Below, piece by piece: positions 1 to 5,124 of a stretch of 6,212 bases of DNA (positions are counted from its first letter, which is position 1; every line of letters begins with the position of its first letter). The notes beneath the pieces were generated by a model, which had not been told where the DNA came from, did not search any database, and saw only the letters and a list, made by a program, of their open reading frames with translations. The stretch spans positions 1-6,212 of the forward strand of contig JANLIN010000048.1 in NCBI GenBank assembly GCA_024654345.1. The letters are read 5' to 3'. Origin of the DNA: Candidatus Komeilibacteria bacterium. GTDB lineage: Bacteria > Patescibacteriota > Patescibacteriia > UBA1558. The position numbers and the translations under genes were made by a program.

Positions 1-108
1 GGCTCCGGCATGTTTCATTTCCAATTCAAGGAAAAATCTCAAGGGGAATCAGATGAAGATCAGGTAGAAGTTCAGACCAAAGGTAAATTTAAACTGAACT
101 TACAGTAA
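1..108 (+). CDS. C-terminal fragment of an unidentified protein
   Basis: An open frame enters from the left edge and runs 35 codons to a TAA. The other two forward frames close earlier, with TAG or TGA near positions 54-66. The visible tail is hydrophilic, with an acidic patch (ESDEDQ at residues 17-22) followed by a Lys-rich, beta-like end (KGKFKLNLQ). I do not recognise the family from so little sequence. It could be the end of a cytoplasmic protein or an exported soluble domain. The stop lies 29 nt before the inverted repeat at 138-202, which may end its transcript. An open frame of this length could also occur by chance, hence the modest confidence. Confidence 0.5.
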   Translation, partial: GSGMFHFQFKEKSQGESDEDQVEVQTKGKFKLNLQ

Positions 109-137
109 TCACAATTGAATAGCTCGACCAACATAGA

Positions 138-202
138 CAGTATACTAACCCAGCCTCTCTCCAGCCAAAGGCTAACATATCGCGAGAGGCTGGGTTATAC
201 TG
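138..202. repeat. Long interrupted inverted repeat with nested hairpin; possible atypical terminator
   Basis: The left arm is cagtata (138-144) plus acccagcctctc (148-159). It pairs with gagaggctgggt (184-195) plus tatactg (196-202). That gives 19 base pairs interrupted only by a 3-nt bulge at 145-147. The 24-nt loop holds its own small hairpin, agcc-aaa-ggct (163-173). No T-run follows on either strand, so this is not a textbook intrinsic terminator. Its place between the end of the first gene and the start of a small gene is where a terminator or leader structure would sit. Alternatives are a structured RNA element or a mobile repeat copy. Both arms carry tatact-like boxes, but I could not pair them with convincing -35 elements. 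Confidence 0.7.
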
Positions 203-214
203 TATTATTAACTT

Positions 215-379
215 ATGGAAACACACTTCGAGTCAAATCAAGACACTGAAAAGAGGGTCAACAATGATCAAATTTACTGTCCGGTATGCCGGCAGGAGTG
301 CACTACCGCTCAGTGCAAGGTCATTTGTCGCAGTGATTTCTGCATTTATCGAGTAGTTTATAATTGTTCTGAATTTTAG
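215..379 (+). CDS. Small Cys-rich putative zinc-ribbon protein, 54 aa
   Basis: This short frame begins at ATG 215; an in-frame TAA at 209-211 rules out a longer start, and it ends with TAG. The first 20 residues are polar. The rest carries seven Cys (residues 22, 25, 29, 34, 38, 43, 51), opening with a CPVC knuckle, and the protein ends NCSEF. The layout CPxC-x3-C-x4-C-x3-C resembles tiny bacterial zinc-ribbon hypotheticals that I recall only in general terms, so zinc binding is likely and function unknown. The second knuckle is spaced C-x4-C (38 and 43) where such proteins usually have C-x2-C, so the fold may be altered. There is no SD, no membrane segment and no signal peptide. It lies alone between the large inverted repeat and the HU control region. 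Cys density well above chance supports a real gene. Confidence 0.65.
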   Translation: METHFESNQDTEKRVNNDQIYCPVCRQECTTAQCKVICRSDFCIYRVVYNCSEF

Positions 380-391
380 CTAACATTAGCT
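378..391. repeat. Short inverted repeat overlapping the stop of the Cys-rich gene
   Basis: AGCTAA and TTAGCT flank a two-base centre (CA). The left arm overlaps the TAG stop codon. An AT-rich stretch follows. As RNA only about five pairs with a four-base loop could form, so it is weak as a terminator. It could instead be a protein-binding palindrome or chance. Confidence 0.35.
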
Positions 392-445
392 TAAATAAGG
401 AATTTATATGCAATAAACCATAATTTCCTCTTGTAAAATGTAGCC

Positions 446-474
446 TTTTTGGTGATTTTGCTGTAAAATATACA
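446..474 (+). promoter_or_regulatory. Candidate sigma-70-type promoter for the HU gene
   Basis: The 136-nt AT-rich gap before the HU gene is the natural place for its promoter. The best pair I see is TTTTTG (446-451) and TATACA (469-474) with a 17-nt spacer. An alternative -10, TAAAAT, lies at 464-469; its octamer TGTAAAAT also occurs 30 nt upstream at 432-439. The -35 matches are poor and the base composition makes false hits easy, so the exact boxes are a guess. Confidence 0.3.
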
Positions 475-493
475 CAGTTAATAAGTTTAACTG
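475..493. promoter_or_regulatory. 19-bp operator-like inverted repeat in the HU leader
   Basis: CAGTTAA (475-481) and TTAACTG (487-493) are perfect 7-bp inverted arms around the 5-nt centre TAAGT. The element begins directly after the candidate -10 box TATACA and ends 22 nt before the HU ATG. It would therefore overlap the transcription start, a typical operator position. Two-fold symmetric sites of this size suit a dimeric regulator, possibly HU itself or a separate repressor. In RNA it would form only a weak AT-rich stem, so a DNA role is more likely. Confidence 0.45.
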
Positions 494-515
494 CTAATAA
501 TTAACAAAAATAGCT

Positions 516-800
516 ATGGCAACCAACAAGGTTTCCAAAAAGGATCTCGGCCAAATGCTCGCTGAGAAGTACGATCTCAGCAAGAAGCAAGGTATTGAGA
601 TGGTAGACTGGCTCTTTGAAGAAATCAAAGACCAGGTCAAGCGCAGAGTCGAAGTGACACTTAAGGATTTCGGAAAATTCAAAATCCGTGAATCCAAAGC
701 TCGTATGGGTATTAATCCTCTAACCAAGGAAGCGATCTCCATCCCAGCTAAAAAGAAAGTGAAGTTCTATCCGGCTAAAGCAGTTAAGGAATTGATCTAA
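516..800 (+). CDS. HU/IHF-family nucleoid DNA-binding protein
   Basis: This 94-residue protein has the length and layout of the HU/IHF family. It starts with a helical dimerisation segment (about residues 7-45: KKDLGQMLAEKYDLSKKQG, then a second helix). The beta saddle follows (VTLKDFGKFKIRESKARMG, about 47-66). Next comes the flexible DNA-binding arm with the family signature RMGINPLTKEAISIPAKK (about 64-81), including the Asn-Pro pair whose Pro intercalates in the DNA minor groove. It ends with the usual KFYPAKAVKELI helix. It should act as a dimer that bends and compacts DNA in the nucleoid. I see no HU-alpha/beta or IHF distinction that justifies a specific symbol. The ATG at 516 matches the usual N-terminus, although no SD precedes it. 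The gene is monocistronic, with a palindromic leader upstream and a hairpin terminator downstream. Confidence 0.97.
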   Translation: MATNKVSKKDLGQMLAEKYDLSKKQGIEMVDWLFEEIKDQVKRRVEVTLKDFGKFKIRESKARMGINPLTKEAISIPAKKKVKFYPAKAVKELI

Positions 801-818
801 GTAAAGATTATTCTTTCG

Positions 819-857
819 ACAACGAGGCGACTCTGATAAGAGTGGCCTCGCTTGTTT
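819..857 (+). terminator. Hairpin terminator after the HU gene
   Basis: The arms acaa (819-822), cgaggc (823-828) and actct (830-834) pair with agagt (839-843), gcctcg (845-850) and ttgt (852-855) around a gata loop. Only one G/G mismatch and one unpaired C (851) break the 15-bp stem. A short T-rich stretch (ttgttta) trails it. It begins 18 nt after the HU stop and 29 nt before the MscS start, so it probably ends the HU transcript. The weak T-tract leaves some read-through possible. Confidence 0.72.
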
Positions 858-886
858 AGAGACTGTAATATATTTATTTAAGGCCC

Positions 887-1936
887 ATGTGGAGATATTT
901 TGAAATCGGATCCAATACTCTCGGCGATTATTTCATGGCACTGCTCACGGGCGTGGCGATTATTGTAGTCATCAAGATTATTAAGTCCGTTTTGATCTCT
1001 CGTTTACTGGCAGTGGCGGGACGGACGCAAAATAAATTTGATGATGCCATAGCTGAGGGATTGAGTAAAATCAAAGCGGCATTTTATATTATTACCGCCA
1101 TCTACGTGGCGGCGCAGAGCTTGATTATTGTTCCATCAATAGACCGAGCGATTTATTATATGTTTGTCATCACTGCCACCCTGCAGGTCATTGTTTCACT
1201 GCAGGCTTTTTTACGCGTATTGATAAAGGAATGGGTGGTGGCTCGCCAGCCGGACGGAGAGCCGCCCAATACCAATCGGATTTCCTTGTTGACCAAATTG
1301 GCGGGTATCTTTTTGTGGCTGGTAGGGTTGATGTTGATTCTGACCAATCTGGGCTATGAAATAGGGCCACTACTGGCGGGCTTGGGTATCGGCGGTATCG
1401 CGGTGGCTTTGGCGGCTCAGGCGGTGTTGGAAGATGTTTTCGCATCTTTTTCCATCTACTTTGATAAACCTTTTGAAATAGGTGATTTTATTATAGTAGG
1501 GGAGAGAATGGGGACGGTGAAAAGAATCGGTATCAAGACAACACGACTCAACAGTTTGCAGGGTGAGGAGATTGTCTTTTCCAATAAAGAGTTGACCAGT
1601 ACTGTCATTCAAAACTTCAAGAAAATGCGCGAGCGACGCATCAGCTTCACGTTGGGGTTAACGTATGAGACGACTATTGCCAAGTTAAAAGAGGCCAAAG
1701 AGATAGTATCAGCCATCATCAAAGATGTTCCCAGCTGCCGCTTGGATCGTGTCAACTGGAAATCGTTTGGTGATTTCAGTCTGGATTTTGAAGTGGTATA
1801 TTATTTGGATACCAATGACTATAACGTCTACATGGATAAACAGGAGCTTATCAATTGGCAGATACTGGAGCGATTTAATGCTCGGGGCATTGATTTCGCC
1901 TACCCGACACAGACGGTCAAGGTTGATAGGGATTAA
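887..1936 (+). CDS. MscS-family mechanosensitive ion channel
   Basis: This 349-residue inner-membrane channel should open under membrane tension and release solutes during osmotic downshock. Five hydrophobic segments are visible at about residues 16-38, 63-84, 88-112, 134-155 and 159-190. The last is the pore-lining helix, with Gly/Ala-rich LLAGLGIGGIAVALAAQAVL and the conserved exit DKPFEIGDFI (193-202). Aligning Q178 with the equivalent Gln of E. coli MscS puts I171 and L175 at the two pore-gate Leu positions. A beta domain follows (GTVKRIGIKTTRL, then EIVFSNKEL). The alpha/beta cytoplasmic cage runs to the C-terminus, ending in the common FAYPTQTV motif. It has two more helices than the minimal three-helix MscS, which is common in the family. 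The start ATG has only a weak aagg at short spacing. A hairpin separates it from HU and a strong promoter follows it, so it is likely its own unit. Confidence 0.95.
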   Translation: MWRYFEIGSNTLGDYFMALLTGVAIIVVIKIIKSVLISRLLAVAGRTQNKFDDAIAEGLSKIKAAFYIITAIYVAAQSLIIVPSIDRAIYYMFVITATLQVIVSLQAFLRVLIKEWVVARQPDGEPPNTNRISLLTKLAGIFLWLVGLMLILTNLGYEIGPLLAGLGIGGIAVALAAQAVLEDVFASFSIYFDKPFEIGDFIIVGERMGTVKRIGIKTTRLNSLQGEEIVFSNKELTSTVIQNFKKMRERRISFTLGLTYETTIAKLKEAKEIVSAIIKDVPSCRLDRVNWKSFGDFSLDFEVVYYLDTNDYNVYMDKQELINWQILERFNARGIDFAYPTQTVKVDRD

Positions 1937-1956
1937 TTCATTTTTAGTGGTGATAA

Positions 1957-1986
1957 TTTCCAACTTTGGGGTTCGAATGATATAAT
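1957..1986 (+). promoter_or_regulatory. Extended -10 promoter of the sugar-utilisation operon
   Basis: A perfect TATAAT (1981-1986) is preceded by TGa (1978-1980), giving the extended -10 consensus TGnTATAAT. A partial -35, TTTCCA (4 of 6 matches), lies at 1957-1962 with an 18-nt spacer; extended -10 promoters need little from the -35. Initiation near 1993 would leave a leader of about 14 nt before the ATG at 2007, with no room for elaborate control. This places a new transcript start directly in front of the kinase gene and separates it from the channel gene. Confidence 0.78.
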
Positions 1987-2006
1987 TCACTCATAATAAT
2001 ATAAAT

Positions 2007-2924
2007 ATGATGAAAAAAAAATTGACCGCAAAAGACCTGATTATAGGGATAGATATTGGTGGTACAAAGGTCAAATTGGTATTGATGAGGGGCAATAAAG
2101 TTTTGCGAGAAGACAAGTACTTGGTAAAAAGCTTCAATACACCGCGCAAATTTTTAGCCACTCTGATAGCCACCATTGAATTAATTCTCAGCGGCTATGA
2201 TATAGAGCATTGCCGCGGAATAGGGATCGGTTTGGCCGGCGCCTTGGATCAGAAACGGGTAAAGGTGTTGTTCCCGCCGAATTTGGCGTTGCTGAAAAAA
2301 TTGGATCTGCGTCGCTCATTGCGTGGTCGTTTCAATCTACCCGTTCTATTGGAAAATGACACCAATGCCATGGCTTTGGGGGAGATGATGTTTGGTGCCG
2401 GTAAGGGCAAAGAATCGTTGGTGATGATATCCATGGGTACCGGTACCGGCGGCGGTGTTTGTTACCGACGGGATGGCAAAGTAAGTCTGCTGACGGGACA
2501 TCATGGCGTGGCCGGTGAGTTGGGACGCATGATTATCAATTTTAACGGCGTGGAGGGTCGTCCACGATTGTCCGGCGAGGCGGAACAATATTTATCCGCC
2601 AAATTCATTTCCCGCCGTAGTGGCAAGCACCCGCTCAAACTTCAGCAGGAAGCTGAAAGAGGTGTCAAAAAGGCCAGACAGATATATGACGAACTAGGTG
2701 AATATTTAGGCTATGTATTGGCCAATATTGTTCATACCTATGACCCGCAAATAATAGTACTGGGCGGCGGTGTTAGCGAGGCTTATAAACTATTTATTAA
2801 AACAGCCAAAGAAACAATGAAGAATAATTTAATGGTACCGGTAGAAACGAAAATTACTAGTAGCCAACTGGGCGATCGTGCCGGAGCGATGGGAGCGGCG
2901 GCTTTATTCACTCTTTATGACTGA
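2007..2924 (+). CDS. ROK-family sugar kinase (glucokinase-like) lacking the zinc motif
   Basis: This cytoplasmic kinase of 305 residues, a normal ROK length, probably phosphorylates a hexose or N-acyl hexosamine with ATP. The N-terminal phosphate-binding loop is GIDIGGTKVK (14-23). The catalytic Asp is D118 in LENDTNAMALGE, and a second phosphate motif, GTGTGGGV, spans 144-151. The sugar-site segment GHHGVAGELG covers 164-173, and the C-terminal domain has IIVLGGGVSEA and GDRAGAMGAAAL. No helix-turn-helix precedes the kinase fold, so it is an enzyme and not a NagC/XylR-type repressor. The usual ROK zinc ligands are all replaced, in an ungapped alignment: His by R174, and the three Cys by G184, P186 and E191. 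The following E193 and S197 of the GCxExxxS pattern remain. It may start at 2007 or at the next ATG, 2010; no SD is present. It shares an extended -10 promoter and operon with the GH1 gene, so glucose or a similar beta-glycoside product is the likely substrate. Specificity cannot be read from sequence alone. Confidence 0.93.
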   Translation: MMKKKLTAKDLIIGIDIGGTKVKLVLMRGNKVLREDKYLVKSFNTPRKFLATLIATIELILSGYDIEHCRGIGIGLAGALDQKRVKVLFPPNLALLKKLDLRRSLRGRFNLPVLLENDTNAMALGEMMFGAGKGKESLVMISMGTGTGGGVCYRRDGKVSLLTGHHGVAGELGRMIINFNGVEGRPRLSGEAEQYLSAKFISRRSGKHPLKLQQEAERGVKKARQIYDELGEYLGYVLANIVHTYDPQIIVLGGGVSEAYKLFIKTAKETMKNNLMVPVETKITSSQLGDRAGAMGAAALFTLYD

Positions 2925-4218
2925 GAATAAAAAAATGGACGAAGCGATACTGAAATTTCCACCCAATTTTTTATGGGGCGTGGCTGTTTCATCACACCAA
3001 GTAGAGGGTAATAATACCAATAATGACTGGCACGCCTGGGAGCAGGATGGTAAGGCACTACACCAACAAGTGGCGGGCAGTGGACCTGATTTTTATAATA
3101 AATACAAGGAAGACTTTCAGATAGCGCATGACATGGAGCTTGGAGCCTTTCGTTTATCAATTGAGTGGAGCCGGGTTGAGCCGGAGAAGGGGAAATGGGA
3201 TAAAGAAGCGTGGGCACATTATCGACGTATGCTTGAGGATGCCCAACGAAAGGGTTTAAAAATCTTTTTGACGTTACATCATTTTACAAATCCTCTTTGG
3301 CTGGTGGATGAAGGCGGCTGGCTGAATAAGGGGGTGGTGGAAAGGTTTGTTGACTATACCCATAAGGCGGTAAAGGAAGTTGGTGATTTGGTGGACGTTT
3401 GGATGACTATCAATGAACCATTGGTGTACGCATCGCAGTCATATTTGGTGGGAGTCTGGCCACCTCAACATCGTTCTTTCTGGGAAGCGAGGCGGGTTGC
3501 AAAGAATATGGCCAAAGCTCACAAAAAAGCCTATACCGTTATTCATCGTTCTTTAGATAAAAAGGATAAGCGGGTGATGGTGGGTTTTGCCAAAAGCGTG
3601 AATACCTATCAGATCTACAATAAATATTCGTTCAAGGATCAATTATTGTCGCTGGGAGCCGACTGGGTATGGAACAGATGGTTTTATCGTCTCACCCGCG
3701 GATTCAATGACTATCTGGGTTTGAACTATTATTTTCACTTCCGGATCGCGCGCGCTAGATTTTCCAATTGGCAGTTTTTTGTGGATATTAGAAAAGAAAA
3801 AAGAGATACTTCTGATGTGGGCTGGGAAATTTATCCACCCGGTATATTTGATATCGTTATGAGTATGGCACATTATGGATTGCCAATATATATAACGGAG
3901 AACGGCTTAGCGGCCGAGAAGGATAATAAACGCAGCCGTTTCATCGTTTCCTACATAAAGGAGCTCTATCATGCCATTGAAGCGGGAGCACCAGTGAAGG
4001 GATATTTCCATTGGTCATTGCTGGACAACTGGGAATGGGAGAAGGGCTATGAAGCTCGATTTGGCCTGGTGGCCTTTGATCCGATTACCAAGAAGCGCAC
4101 TCTGAAAGAATCAGCTCATGTCTATCAGACAATAGCGGGGGCTAATGGCATAACTCACCCCTTACTCAAATTTGTCGGGCACGTTACGCTAGGTGAAATA
4201 ACAGTAAAGGAGAAATAA
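2917..4218 (+). CDS. GH1 family beta-glycosidase
   Basis: This retaining beta-glycosidase has 433 residues, close to the usual GH1 length. The N-terminal signature FPPNFLWGVAVSSHQVEG (14-31) opens the (beta/alpha)8 barrel. Other hallmarks are R79 in FRLSIEWSR, the TLHHFTNP strand (119-126) with its conserved His, and acid/base E167 in TINEP. GLNYY follows, then nucleophile E328 in ITENG, then the substrate-binding DNWEWEKGYEARFG (370-383). All catalytic residues are present. There is no signal peptide, so it works in the cytoplasm on imported glycosides. The ATG at 2917 overlaps the kinase stop by 8 nt, which suggests translational coupling; ATG 2935, giving MDEAILKFPP, is also possible. The upstream in-frame ATG at 2878 would add 13 residues outside the family fold and a larger overlap, so it is unlikely. 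The substrate sugar (glucose, galactose, mannose or a phosphorylated form) cannot be fixed from the motifs. Confidence 0.95.
   Translation: MTENKKMDEAILKFPPNFLWGVAVSSHQVEGNNTNNDWHAWEQDGKALHQQVAGSGPDFYNKYKEDFQIAHDMELGAFRLSIEWSRVEPEKGKWDKEAWAHYRRMLEDAQRKGLKIFLTLHHFTNPLWLVDEGGWLNKGVVERFVDYTHKAVKEVGDLVDVWMTINEPLVYASQSYLVGVWPPQHRSFWEARRVAKNMAKAHKKAYTVIHRSLDKKDKRVMVGFAKSVNTYQIYNKYSFKDQLLSLGADWVWNRWFYRLTRGFNDYLGLNYYFHFRIARARFSNWQFFVDIRKEKRDTSDVGWEIYPPGIFDIVMSMAHYGLPIYITENGLAAEKDNKRSRFIVSYIKELYHAIEAGAPVKGYFHWSLLDNWEWEKGYEARFGLVAFDPITKKRTLKESAHVYQTIAGANGITHPLLKFVGHVTLGEITVKEK
4207..4212 (+). promoter_or_regulatory. Strong Shine-Dalgarno site for the EamA gene
   Basis: AAGGAG lies 9 nt before the ATG at 4222 and inside the last codons of the GH1 gene. 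It is the only near-consensus SD ahead of a gene in this window. It fixes the transporter start and shows that the ribosomes use the classical anti-SD. Confidence 0.85.
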
Positions 4219-4221
4219 ATA

Positions 4222-5124
4222 ATGTTTTGGCTTTGGCTTACCATCTTAGCCTACGGTCTCAATGCCGTCTCCATGGCTATCAATAAAGCGTTGCTCAGTA
4301 ATAAATTCAACGCGCCTTTTGCCTACACCGTTTTTGTGGGAGTGCTGGGACTGACGGGTTGGATTTTGGCTCCGTGGGGATACTTGTGGCCCGGGGGCAC
4401 GTTCTTTTGGTATAGCATGGCCTCCGGCATGGTGATGACATTTGCTTTGCTGGCTATGTTTTACGCGCTGACGAAAGACGAAGTATCCCGCGTTACGACG
4501 GTCATCGCCAGCTTTTCTCCCCTGTTTATTTACTTCATCAGCGATATCTTCTTGGGTGAAAATCTGACGACAGCGCAAATTCTGGCCTTGATTTTGATCA
4601 TAGTAGGGGGCGTTTCTCTTAGCTATCAACCCGGCAAGCGCTGGGACAAAAGACTTATGTTTCTGGGTATCAGTGTCTTGGCGGCCTTACTTTTTGCGAT
4701 TGCCTTTGCTTCGTCCAAATTCATTTATGATGAAGTGGGATTTATACCCGGATTTATATGGCTAAAGGTTGGTACGTTTACCGGCGCTATATTATTGCTA
4801 TTGTACGGAAAAGCGCGTCGAGAAATTCGGGAACAGCTGACTACCGGTGAAAAACAAACGGGAATTATTTTTTTGGGCGGGCAAATAGCCGGAGCATTGC
4901 ATTTTGTAACGGTAAACTGGGCGATTGCCCTCGGCAGTGTGACAGTTGTTAACGCCCTCCAAGGATTGCAAAATGTACTGGTGTTTTTAATTGCCGTAGT
5001 AGTTTCGATCTTCAATCCGCGCTTGCTCCATGAGGAAGTGAAGGGATCGTCGCTTATTCATAAGAGTATCTCGATCGCTGTGGCTACTTTAGGGGTATAC
5101 TTACTCTTTTACTATGCTCAATAA
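4222..5124 (+). CDS. EamA/DMT-superfamily transporter, ten-helix
   Basis: This 300-residue integral membrane protein has two EamA-like halves of five helices each. Hydrophobic segments lie at about 2-21, 33-52, 62-83, 91-111, 119-135, 145-165, 174-195, 213-232, 239-263 and 280-298. The first half ends with the family pattern FLGENLTTAQILALILIIVGGV (110-131, Glu at 113). The second half contains SSKFIYDEVG and NALQGLQNVLVF. A Lys/Arg-rich loop (197-212) joins helices 7 and 8. The superfamily carries small metabolites, including amino acids, nucleotide sugars and, in the GlcU and RhaT branches, free sugars. Substrate cannot be told from the fold. Placement 3 nt after a beta-glycosidase and overlapping a second glycosidase gene favours a sugar or small glycoside. 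Direction (uptake or export) is not decided by sequence. Confidence 0.93.
   Translation: MFWLWLTILAYGLNAVSMAINKALLSNKFNAPFAYTVFVGVLGLTGWILAPWGYLWPGGTFFWYSMASGMVMTFALLAMFYALTKDEVSRVTTVIASFSPLFIYFISDIFLGENLTTAQILALILIIVGGVSLSYQPGKRWDKRLMFLGISVLAALLFAIAFASSKFIYDEVGFIPGFIWLKVGTFTGAILLLLYGKARREIREQLTTGEKQTGIIFLGGQIAGALHFVTVNWAIALGSVTVVNALQGLQNVLVFLIAVVVSIFNPRLLHEEVKGSSLIHKSISIAVATLGVYLLFYYAQ

Noticed and set aside
399..428. Imperfect inverted repeat ggaatttat / ataatttcc
   Set aside because: Two mismatches and AT-rich arms make chance pairing likely, and no T-run or conserved context supports it.
494..742. Open frame on the minus strand across the HU gene
   Set aside because: It is the antisense shadow of a strongly conserved HU frame and shows no recognisable protein pattern. 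The same applies to the minus-strand frames over the channel, kinase, glycosidase and transporter genes.
1960..1969. Small palindrome CCAA-CT-TTGG in the spacer of the sugar-operon promoter
   Set aside because: Four-base arms are too short to call an operator from one sequence.
2878..2916. Longer start for the GH1 gene at ATG 2878
   Set aside because: The 13 extra residues are out-of-frame sequence of the conserved kinase C-terminus, and the GH1 fold starts well after ATG 2917.
2922..2930. TGA at the kinase end as a possible recoded Gly codon (alternative code of some candidate phyla)
   Set aside because: No other gene has an in-frame TGA, Gly uses GGN throughout, and the kinase ends naturally at GAMGAAALFTLYD. 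A TAA two codons later is only a back-up stop.
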